Assembly: GCA_029255685.2 (NCBI GenBank)
Contig: CM055311.2
Location: 21,757,703-21,821,702, forward strand
DNA from: Silene conica
Taxonomy: Eukaryota > Streptophyta > Magnoliopsida > Caryophyllales > Caryophyllaceae
Reading direction: 5' to 3'
DNA length: 64,000 bases
Shown: positions 23,891-33,444 of the stretch, piece after piece
Layout of the letters: each line of letters begins with the position of its first letter
Position numbering within the stretch: position 1 is the stretch's first letter
Program-made: the position numbers and the translations under genes
Notes under the pieces: generated by a model
Told to the model about the DNA's origin: nothing
The model's database searches: none
The model's input: only the letters and a program-made list of their open reading frames with translations

Positions 23891-25158
23891 TGATAAGGCT
23901 AAAGTCGTATCACCTTAATCAAAGTAAACCTATCTCAATACCAACAGAATAGCTAGTGGTAAGACAGGTATCGAATCCACAGGGAGGCAGTAATAAACGG
24001 TTTGCTAAAGGTAATTAAGTCTAAAAGTAACAGTTTTATGGGGGGTTTTGGTTTGTTTGTTTTGACTAACAACTAAAAAGCAAGTGAAATAAAGGATGTG
24101 TAACAGAGGTATTAACAGTCTACGAATTCCGGGTCACCAAGTATACTTTATTGGGATTCTTAATTAATCACTAGTTCAATCGGATTACTCAAGGTCACAA
24201 GATTGGTCAATACTATTGTGTTCTTTAGGTTAAAAACTAACATGCGGTCTCTATTATTAGAATCAACCTATTTGATTATCGCAGCCTATATCAATTCTAA
24301 CCCGATCGGTGAAAAAACTAATTCGCTACACTAATTATCAATTCAGACCTAAATCAATTAATTAGACTAAGAACAATAATCAAACAACAATCCTTATGAT
24401 TTTACTAACAATCAATTAACATTCCCTTTCTAGTATACTTGGATCCCCTTCATCCTACATTAAGAATTTAGCTACACATATTGACTCTTGCAACAATAAC
24501 AATAAAGAGGATTGAAAACATGATTGAAGATGATAAATAACAACAAGGAATAAAAAGCATAAAAACTTGAATGAATTAAATTGAACAAGAAAGATTAATA
24601 CCGTAGTAATTAGCAAGGAAATATTAAGAACAAAGGCTGAATTAATCCGGAAAACGATGAAGAGAAAAGCTAGATCTAAAGTAGTGTGTAAAATAATAGG
24701 TATCGAAACTTGGTTATCGAACTCCTATTTATAAAAATTAAAGAAAGTCGAAATAAGGAAATGTGGAAATAAAGTCTGCGACGGTTCCTCGATCGAGGAC
24801 GTCATTCCCTCGATCGAGGACCCCCCCCCCCCCCCCCCCCCCCTCCCCCTCGATCGAGGACATCACTCCCTCGATCGAGGGATTTCGTCAAGAGCCTTGT
24901 TCAGCTCTTTTGTTCCTCGATTCTTCTCCAAACTTCCTAGAATCTCTTGGGATCCTTTTGTACTCCGCCTTGTCAACTCTCGCGATGCCTTAGTACACCA
25001 ACTTGTTGCGCAAATGCACTCATCCTGCATTAAAACATAAAAAGGCGGAAGTATCGACAATCTCACAAAAACGGCATATAAAATGTTATATAATATCACA
25101 AACCGTCTCAAAAATATCTAAGGGGAGGCATAAAAGTGTATGTAAATATGACTCATCA
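23891..25158 (-). repeat. LARD LTR B
   Basis: 1268 bp. It contains a 23-base C run (24821-24843) where the other LTRs have 6 to 7 C. Palindromes CCTCGATCGAGG are at 24787 and 24808 (offset 21), with further copies beyond the C run. Confidence 0.92.
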
Positions 25159-27324
25159 AACTCCCCCAAACCGACTATTTGCTTGTCCTCAAGCAAAGCA
25201 AACTAAAAGAAGACCCACAAAAAAAACAGACGGTGAATAGCTAACTCAGAGCCAATGCTAATGAAATAAATACCAAGCTATGAATGTAACTAAGTGATGA
25301 CTAAAAAGAGAAAACTCAGCTCATATTCCAAGATGACAACGATTTAGACAAGCCAATTACTTTTCAATCTTGCAAGACAAATTAGTCGGATTCTCGCGGA
25401 TTCACTCAAGCACTCATAAGGGGTGAAATATATGTGAGATAGAAAGAAATAAGACACTCACTCAACTTATGAAACATGCATGCAATCTAGTGTGATAGAA
25501 AATTCCCCAACTAATATGCAATCATACAAGAGACAAAAGTACATGTATCCGGGACAATAAGAAAGGTTATTTGGTGAAGGTATAGAAATGGTTGGTGCCG
25601 AAGCACGTTTGGACATGTGAGGCTAAAACGGTAGTCGCAGCTACACTTGCTATCCGAACCAATCTACAAAAATACACCAACTAGAGAAATTTTCTCAACT
25701 ATTACAACACATGAGTGACAAATGAGAGCTCTCCAAAAGCAGATTTCAACTCTAGTAACCATTTTCCAATCTCCTCACAAAATCGAATGAAGCAAATTAT
25801 AATTTTTTTTTTTTTGCTTCATTTTTTTTTCGTCTTTTTCCACGAAGGAGATTAACACAATTGCTAATGTAATTTCACTTTATTCATGAGACAACAGTAG
25901 TCTTTCATTATAAAAGTAAAATGGACACGATAAACAAGCAACTGTGACTGTCCCGAAAGGTAGGCAAATTCTGGGATTGTAGCTTATAGAATGGGATATA
26001 AAATATGCTAAAATCAATCAAATGAGCTAAACATAAGGATCTCAATTTTAAGGCTATAACATCAAGTCATTTTAATTTGTGAGGCTTATTTGAGGGGTAA
26101 GAATTGCCTTTCTCATGTACTTAGTCAGAGTATGAAAACATAAAAATATCAAGAACTCAATATCACACTTATGCAATTTGATATTACGCATTCCATGAGG
26201 AGAACTACACTCAAGCCTAAAAAACAATGAGACCGGTTTATTAATGTTCCCGGCCTAGGAAGCTCTAAAGACCTCAAAAATTAAGTAGCTTACCAACAAA
26301 ATTTGTCAAATCTAATCAGCAAAAGGCAAGTCAACAATGGTGAAGGCTTGGACTATGAGCTTTGTATTCACTTATGCAAGTCAAAACAGAGTACATGACA
26401 GCTAATTGGGATTTAAAAACAAAAACAAGGGCAAATTATCATCATGGTTAACTAAATTCACCAAGACTCGACCTAAAAGAAACACTTTTGTTTTTTTTTA
26501 ACATAAAAGAATCACACACAACTGAAAGTAAAAGCACTCCCCCAAACCTATATGTCACAGTGTCCTCAATGTGACCCTACAGCTTAAAGATCACAATAAA
26601 CCGCAGCAACCTAGAGAGGACACTACTAAAAGGACATGGAAGAGAGCAAAGAAAAACAAACAATAAAACAAATACAATAAAAGAAAAACAAGGAAAAATG
26701 CTACCGTCAATAAGGTAGCGACTCCCCCAAACCAGCTGTGAAGGGGGTAGTGACCAGCTGTCACTACTGCTCATCATCATCTACATAATCATCAATTTCT
26801 TTAAATTGCGCCACCAAGTCTGAATCGATCTCTCTGCTGTCACCGGCTGTATCCTGGTGACTGCCACGTCCCCTACCACCACCATGAGAAAGGCCGACCC
26901 CAAACTGACCACCAAAACCCCCAACTGGCTCATCTGGGCGAATGGGAGTATAGAAAGGTCTCCCAAGGGCACCATAGTCGCGACTGAACTGGGTGGTAAA
27001 CTCCTCCGAGGTCACACCATACAAGTGAAATACATGACTGTCGTCGCCAGGAATGGGTGTGTATTAGCTAGGAGCAACACCCCTATATGGACGATTCTCA
27101 GCAAGGCTAGTCGCCTCCATCTGCTCCCACAGTCTTCTCTGAACCAAGGCATTATTAATGCCCTCATGTAGCCGAACCTCCCTCTCAACAATAGGATCGA
27201 AAGATTAGGAAGGTGTAAATGATGGAGGTGCGAATGGCTGGAATGGTGCTGCAGGGCGAAAAATAGGGGTCGTAGGGTTGGAATGGTGCTGCAGGGCGAA
27301 AAATAGGGGCAACGACGCCAAAAT
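25159..27324 (-). other. LARD internal domain 3
   Basis: 2166 bp with the same order of parts as 21721-23890. It shares diagnostic variants with domain 1 (for example GAGGGGTAAGAATTGCC). Its ORF is broken. Confidence 0.8.
26764..27321 (-). pseudogene. LARD short ORF, copy 3 (two stops)
   Basis: Aligned to the ORF at 23333-23887, it has TAA codons at 27205-27207 and 27064-27066. Only the last 86 codons remain open. The Gly/Arg stretch and the acidic tail are still present. Confidence 0.7.
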
Positions 27325-28571
27325 TGATAAGGCTAAAGTCGTATCACCTTAATCAAAGTAAAACTATCTCAATACTAACAGAATAGCTAGTGGTAAGACA
27401 GGTATCGAATCCACAGGGAGGCGGTAATAAACGGTTTGCTAAAGGTAATTAAGTCTAAAAGTAACTGTTTTATGGGGGGTTTTGGTTTGTTTGTTTTGAC
27501 TAACAACTAAAAAGCAAGTGAAATAAAGGATGTGTAACAGAGGTATTAACAGTCTAGGAATTTCGGGTCACCAAGTATACTTTATTGGGATTCTTAATTA
27601 ATCACTAGTTCAATCGGATTACTCAAGGTCACAAGATTGGTCAATACTATTGTGTTCTTTAGGTTAAAAACTAACATGCGGTCGCTATTATTAGAATCAA
27701 CCTATTTGATTATCGCAACCTATATCAATTCTAACCCGATCGGTGAAAAAACTAATTCGCTACACTAATTATCAATTCAGGCCTAAATCAATTAATTAGA
27801 ATAAGAACAATAATCAAACAACAATCCTTATGATTTTACTAACAATCAATTAACATTCCTTTTCTAGTATACTTGGATCCCCTTCATCCTAGATTAAGAA
27901 TTTAGCTACACATATTGACTCTAGCAACAATAACAATAAAGAGGATTGAAAACATGATTGAAGATGATAAATAACAACAAGGAATAAAAAGCATAAAAAC
28001 TTAAATGAATTAAATTGAACAAGAAAGATTAATACCGTAGTAATTAGCAAGGAAATATTAAGAACAAAGGATGAATTAATCCGGAAAACGATGAAGAGAA
28101 AAGCTAGATCTAAAGTAGTGTGTAAAATAATAGGTATCGAAACTAGGTTATCGAACTCCTATTTATAAAAATTAAAGAAAGTCGAAATAAGGAAAAAGCG
28201 GAAATAAATTCTGCGACGGTTCCTCGATCGAGGACGTCATTCCCTCGATCGAGGACCCCCCCTCGATCGAGGACATCACTCCCTCGATCGAGGGATTTCG
28301 TCAAGGGCCTTGTTCAGCTCTTTCCTTCCTCGATTCTTCTCCAAACTTCCTAGAATCTCTTAGGATCCTCTTGTACTCCGCCTTGTCGACTCTCGCAATA
28401 CCTCAGTACACCAACTTGTTGCGCAAATGCACTCATCCTGCATTAAAACATAAAAAGGCGGAAGTATCGACAATCTCACAAAAACGGCATATAAAATGTT
28501 ATATAATATCACAAACCGTCTCAAAAACATCTAAGGGGAGGCATAAAAGTATATGTAAATATGACTCATCA
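27325..28571 (-). repeat. LARD LTR C (right end of the array)
   Basis: 1247 bp. It ends CTCATCA at 28571, beyond which homology to the other units stops. Four CCTCGATCGAGG palindromes are at 28222, 28243, 28261 and 28282 (offsets 21, 18, 21). A minus-strand TATAAATAG lies near 28159-28168. Confidence 0.92.
28222..28293. repeat. Two pairs of CCTCGATCGAGG palindromes in LARD LTR C
   Basis: 12-bp perfect palindromes start at 28222, 28243, 28261 and 28282. Within each pair the offset is 21 bp with a 9-bp spacer. The same pairing is seen in LTR A (21392/21413) and LTR B (24787/24808). Confidence 0.9.
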
Positions 28572-28794
28572 GTGAGGTTATGCATTTTCATGAACATGAT
28601 TTGCTCAATCTGACAATTTGTACTTCACCCCTCACATTTTAACCCTTCTTTTTTCAATTTTGTTCTCATTTCAATTTCCTCCCTCGACCTCTCAACTACT
28701 GTCCAATCACCATCAGGCGCTACCTTCCCCATCGCCACCTCCTCGCACTCTTTGTCTAGATACGACGTGGTAGAGCTACTTGCTGGAGTTGTAT
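28572..28794. other. Spacer after the LARD array
   Basis: About 220 bp. A 68-codon minus-strand ORF (28625-28831) is of unknown origin and does not look like a known domain. Nothing else is supported. Confidence 0.4.
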
Positions 28795-29091
28795 TTGCAA
28801 TCGAACAACTGTAACAAATAATTCTGACCAAAGCAATTTTCGTAAACTGTTATTGTTCACGGCGACTTTTGGTATGAAAATGATAGGGATTCCTATGACA
28901 TGGAGATGGGCTGTAAAGGTTTCCTCGTTGCATTTGCTTTTTCGTCAACTAATAACACCTGGAATGGATCTACCAAGGACGGTCCATTCCCTTGTAAATA
29001 CAGCTCCAATCAATGATCATCTTACGTAGTTGTGTTGTTTGGGTTTTGCAAAATTGCCCTAGAATTAATTGTTACAGTTCTTCGATTGCAA
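28795..29091. mobile_element. Small inverted-repeat element (MITE-like), 297 bp
   Basis: 31-bp arms 28795-28825 and 29061-29091 are inverted copies matching at 29 of 31 positions (starting TTGCAATCGAA). No clear TSD is seen. The loop contains an open plus-strand frame of about 50 codons of unknown origin, so this could also be a foldback around a gene fragment. Confidence 0.5.
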
Positions 29092-30645
29092 GACTTATAT
29101 TTCCGTCTTAAATGGAAAATTTGTGAATTTTAAGATGGTAGATTTTTTTAAAATTTTTATAGATAGATGACATAAGTAAGTGTCATGTGACAATTATAAT
29201 GTTGCCATGTCACCATTTATTTGCCATTTTAGTTAACCTTTTAATTATATTATATAGATAGATTACAATATTTGATTCTTTTGAAGCATCAAATCCGACA
29301 TTATAATCCTTTTCCCGCTAAATGGTTATTCAAACTTAGCCTGTTTTAGGCTCAAGCCCTAAAAATAAAAAACTGAAAAAATACGGAATTATTTTTTTAC
29401 ATACGAATTTTATGTTTTCACACACTTTTTCATTATTTTTTCATTTAATACCTAAAGAACTTGAACAATAAATCCTAACTCTTAAATTAATGAATAAAAT
29501 ATTGTTATTTATTTCTACTTACATCTATTAAAAACTTTCCCTCTTAAATAATCAAATTCTCATTACTCACATCCCCAAATACTCCCAATACTAAAAAATA
29601 TATAATTAGTATTGTCATCAAAACCTTTCTTTATGATAATCATCAAACCCCATTAAATCCTTACAAACATACCTGTGTTTGATTCTAAATTGAATATGGT
29701 TTATTTAAGCATCTTTCTTTAAATTGAGTAATTTTTATAGATAGATGACTTAAGTAAGCGTCATGTGATAATTATAATGTTGCCATGTCACCATTTATTT
29801 ACCATTTTAGTTAACCTTTTAATGATATTATATAGATAGATTACAATATTTGATTCTTTTAAAGCATCAATAAATTGAATATGGTTTATTTAAGCATCTT
29901 TCTTTAAATTGAGTAATTTTTATGAGGTATCATACACGTTTAAGAAATTCTGTAAAATTGATTAAGGTTTGTTAATTAATGGAATTAATATGTTTCGAGC
30001 ACACTATTTGTTTCCATATGCTTCAATTTTCATCTTGTAAAATGTGAACTATAGGTAATAGAAAGTCATCCTTGCAACATAGAAGTATTTAACTGACTTT
30101 TTCAAAAATGGCAATAAACAACCAACATGCTCAACTAATGATTTGTTCTTAAAATGAAAACTTTTTGTCATCTTCTGCGTACAAAGAGATAATGGGTTAC
30201 CGAGGTCGGTCGACAACTGGATCGTCTGTAGTAAGGGTTGAGGAACAAAGGTGGTGAAGAGGATGAGGAAAGAGAAAAAAAAGTTAATTGGGCAAGGGAA
30301 TGAAAACAATAACAAGGACAAAATTGTAAAAAAACGTATGTGAAAGACTAAAATCCGTATGTGAAAAAATACGCCCCAAAAAATATATAAATGAACCTTA
30401 GAATAAATAGAATTCGAATTTATACCAATAAATAAAAAAACAGAGTTTCTCTCACATTGAAAGAATAAAATTTGTATGTAAAAAAGTACAACTCCTAAGA
30501 AAATTGAAGGGTTGATGGTTCAAAAATGTAAATTGAATGTTGAAGTTAGACCTGATCATGGGTCAGGCCCGTGCTAAATAAACAGCCCAAATGCATTGGA
30601 CGGTCTTGGAAGGTGGGCCAAATTTTTAGCCCAAGCCCATAAATC
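29092..30645. other. AT-rich spacer with local duplications
   Basis: No gene. A 141-bp segment (29152-29292) recurs at 29730-29870 with a few changes. A 52-bp segment (29687-29738) recurs directly after it at 29872-29923. No other element is recognised. Confidence 0.55.
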
Positions 30646-32058
30646 CACAAGAAAGCAGTGTGTTTGCGACGGAACAATATCCCGTCGCAAATATATATGG
30701 ACTTGCGACGGACAAAATGTTTGCGACAGAATCAAAATTTCCCAACCCGCGGAATGAAAGTCAAATGGCGGGAAGGTTTGCGACAGAATTTCCGTCGCAA
30801 ATATTGACTCTTGCGACGAAATTTCCGTCGCAAAGCCTTGACCACCCTTGACCAGAAACTGGTCAAGGGTCAAAGTCAGTCAAACTTTGCGACGAGAATT
30901 CTGTCGCAAAGTTCAATGTTTGCGACGGAAATTCCGTCGCAAAGCTTATCTTGGCTTTGACTTTGGTCAAGTTTTGCGACGGAAATTCCGTCTCAAGGGT
31001 CCGTCGCAAATTTTTAATATACAGCCCCCGCGGGTCTTTTTTCCCCCAAATCAATTTACGTAATTGACACTAATCAAACTCTGTTTTTGTTTTGTAGAAC
31101 AAGATTCTATCAAGGAAAAGTCATTTGTCAAGTCAAGGGGTGGAGCAAATCGACGATAATGAGATCTACTTTGAAGAACATGTAGGCTACAACAACAAAG
31201 GGCTGGTATTGTCGGTAGAGTCCTTCAAGAGAATGCTCGGCTAAAGCAACAAGAAGTCGGACAATCTCAAAGACTTAAGGCTATTGAAGAGTTCTTAAAT
31301 CAATAAGGCTTCTATACTCAAAATTGTAGCCCGGGAGGTCCTTCTCAGCCACGACATGACTTTGATGATGACGGTGGCGACAGCGCTAGGTCGGCCACCC
31401 ATTTTATCACCCCTCAGACCACTCACACCACCGTTAGATAGGGTATCTTAGTTTATTAGGTCGGTTAGTTTGTTTGTATTCATTTTGTTTAGTTTTTAAA
31501 GTCGAATGTATTCTGACATATAACTATGTAAAACCTTATTTTTAGCTATGAAAGAACTTTTAAAAATCTTGTCTCGGGCAAGTTATTATGTGCTGGGTTG
31601 TTTTGGTTGAAATCAACCACTTTTATGCATGTTTGGAGAGCTTGGAAATGGCTAAAATCAGCCATTAGCTGAAATGGGGAGCATGAAAAACAGCTGAAAC
31701 ATGGCAAAATCTACAGGTATTTGCGACGGAAAATGTCTGGTTTGCGACGGATTTTCCGTCGCAAACGTTGACTGACTTTGGCAAAAAGTCAACGTCAATC
31801 AAGATTTGCGCCTTGTTGGCAACGGATTTTCCGCCGCAAACCTTGACTGACTTTGACTAGACCAGCCAAAAAAGTCAAAGTCAGATAAGATTTGCGACAG
31901 AAAATCCGTTGCAACCTTGACCTATATACGTCGCAAAAGTTCATTTTGCAACAAAAAAACGCGATAGACAGCGTCCGTCGCAAATGTCGTATTTGCGACG
32001 GATTTTTCCTTATTTGCGACGGAATTGTCCGTCGCAACAACTTTATTGTTTTGTAGTG
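30646..32058. mobile_element. CACTA-like non-autonomous DNA transposon
   Basis: The right end reads TTGTTTTGTAGTG, the complement of the CACTACAAAACAA terminal inverted repeat of plant CACTA elements. The left end (CACAAGAAAGCAGTG at 30646) looks like the same terminus with a small deletion. Both subterminal zones (30660-31010 and 31715-32035) are packed with TTTGCGACGG and CCGTCGCAAA in both orientations, as expected for transposase-binding repeats. The core (31050-31700) has no recognisable transposase. No matching 3-bp TSD was found. Confidence 0.7.
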
Positions 32059-32526
32059 AGGCTAATGTTGTTAGGATCGAGATTCTACTTTGGATCGATG
32101 AACTTCTCATGATCGAATCAGTAGGATCGGATCGTAAAATCGTAAGATCCTACCAAATAACTAAAATAAATAATTGTTTTACCAAAATTTAAAATCTTGT
32201 GCTTAAATCTGAGAGCACTTTTATCTTAGCATGTGTCTACTAATTATTTTCGTTTATAGTAGATTTATATCTTAAAAGTCATATATAAAATTTTAGTAAC
32301 TAAAAAAAATTAAATGTAAATAATGTAGGATTGGGTTGTATAATCGTACGTCATAAGATCGAGTTAAGATTCTACTCTAAAAAAAATTGACGCAAGTTGA
32401 ATCGTAAGATATTATAAAATTAGGATCCAACCTCGGATCCCAAATGGTTATGTGGACAAACTATTAACAACAAAATAAAGAGCATGTTTGGCCTTGCTTA
32501 CGAAAAATAATTTTTACTTTTGTACA
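32059..32526. other. AT-rich flank between the CACTA-like element and the Helitron
   Basis: Nothing recognisable. The last base (A, 32526) is the host T on the minus strand next to the Helitron end. Confidence 0.5.
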
Positions 32527-32560
32527 CTAGTTGTTGTATCGCGCGCGTTGCGCGCGATAC
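32527..32560 (-). terminator. Helitron 3' terminus: hairpin plus CTAG
   Basis: On the minus strand a perfect 11-bp stem (GTATCGCGCGC / GCGCGCGATAC, 3-nt loop, 32536-32560) is followed by 5 nt and then CTAG (32527-32530), with host T next. This fits the Helitron rule: 3' hairpin, CTRR end, insertion between A and T. Confidence 0.88.
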
Positions 32561-32713
32561 CCCAAGATATTTCGACTTGGTTTTTGGCTAAGATCGATGC
32601 ATATTGTTAGTGTTAATGGCATATAGTAAAGTTTACGGCTTTGTATCATGTATATGTCAAGTTCTTTGGCACAACATCTTCAATATCAATCCAATTAGTA
32701 CCACCATAGCATT

Positions 32714-33190
32714 ATGAAAACAAATTATCTAGACAATAACACCAAAGCACACTTTAAGTCTTTAACCAAAAAAATTAAACCTGAATTACAGTAAGATGAA
32801 TCTCATTTCCGATTTTGTATATGCGAGCTCCTGAATAGCATTACTATTTCACTACCAAGTTACTGAATAACATGACTAAATTCACACCCTAACGTCTCCG
32901 ATCAATGTATGTCCCCAACTCACTTCAAATCCTAGTTAACAAAATAATCAAGTAAACACCAGGTTGTGGCCTGGTTGTATGCACATAAGGCTTTGCGGAC
33001 GAACACTAAGCTTCTGGCATATGGACTGGACATCAACCCTTTATGCTATGGGTGTGGGTACCAAGCTTAAACAACTGATCACCTATTTTTTTAATGCGAC
33101 TATAGCTTTCAGGTGCTGCAGGAAATACGCAACATTACAAACCTGAGCATCCCTGATCAGCAACCCCTTCAGTGGCTGATTGTTTATTTT
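32714..33190. repeat. Left copy of a duplicated Helitron segment
   Basis: It matches 40397-40900 in direct orientation (both begin AACAAATTATCTAGACAATA) and includes the start of the LINE fragment at 32960. It flanks the RPA-like gene on the left. Confidence 0.8.
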
Positions 33191-33444
33191 GCTATGTTTG
33201 TGAGTGGTATTTACCACATTTGGACTCAGCGCAACACCAATAAACATGAGAACGTTCTGATTGTTCCGAGGAAAATAGTTGTGCAAATTGTTACTATTGT
33301 GCGTGCTTGTATTCGGATGAAACGAGAATACTACTACAAGGAAATGGACCTACGGTAGATTAGAGATCATCATTTAATGTAATGTTTTATAAAGACATTG
33401 TTGTACAGATTTTGCAGTGTTGATATAATACTTACCCTTGAACA
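32960..33444 (+). pseudogene. 5'-truncated L1-type LINE (3' end fragment)
   Basis: It encodes remnants of a zf-RVT-like region (HKALRTNTKLL, LCYGCG) and a C-terminal stretch (GIYHIWTQRNTNKHEN), with a frame break near 33060. It is flanked by the 19-bp TSD AAAATAATCAAGTAAACAC at 32941-32959 and 33445-33463. The insertion consists only of the 3' end of a LINE, typical of target-primed reverse transcription. An internal deletion is evident against the copy at 40650-40935. Confidence 0.82.

Larger units (their letters stand above)
1..28571 (-). mobile_element. Tandem array of a non-autonomous Ty3/gypsy-like (LARD-type) element
   Basis: Four LTRs (1-232 partial, 3960-4132 joined to 20660-21720, 23891-25158, 27325-28571) alternate with three internal domains of about 2.17 kb once insertions are removed (233-3959, 21721-23890, 25159-27324). 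LTRs read TGATAAGG...CTCATCA on the plus strand. The primer-binding site and the short ORF show that the element runs on the minus strand. No RT, RNase H or integrase is seen. The right flank after the last LTR is GTGAG; the left end lies outside the window, so the outer TSD cannot be tested. Such LTR-sharing chains usually arise by unequal recombination between LTRs (inference). Confidence 0.85.

Noticed and set aside
28625..28831. 68-codon minus-strand ORF as a host gene fragment
   Set aside because: No recognisable domain, overlaps the inverted-repeat element and has no splice or promoter support; left as unknown.
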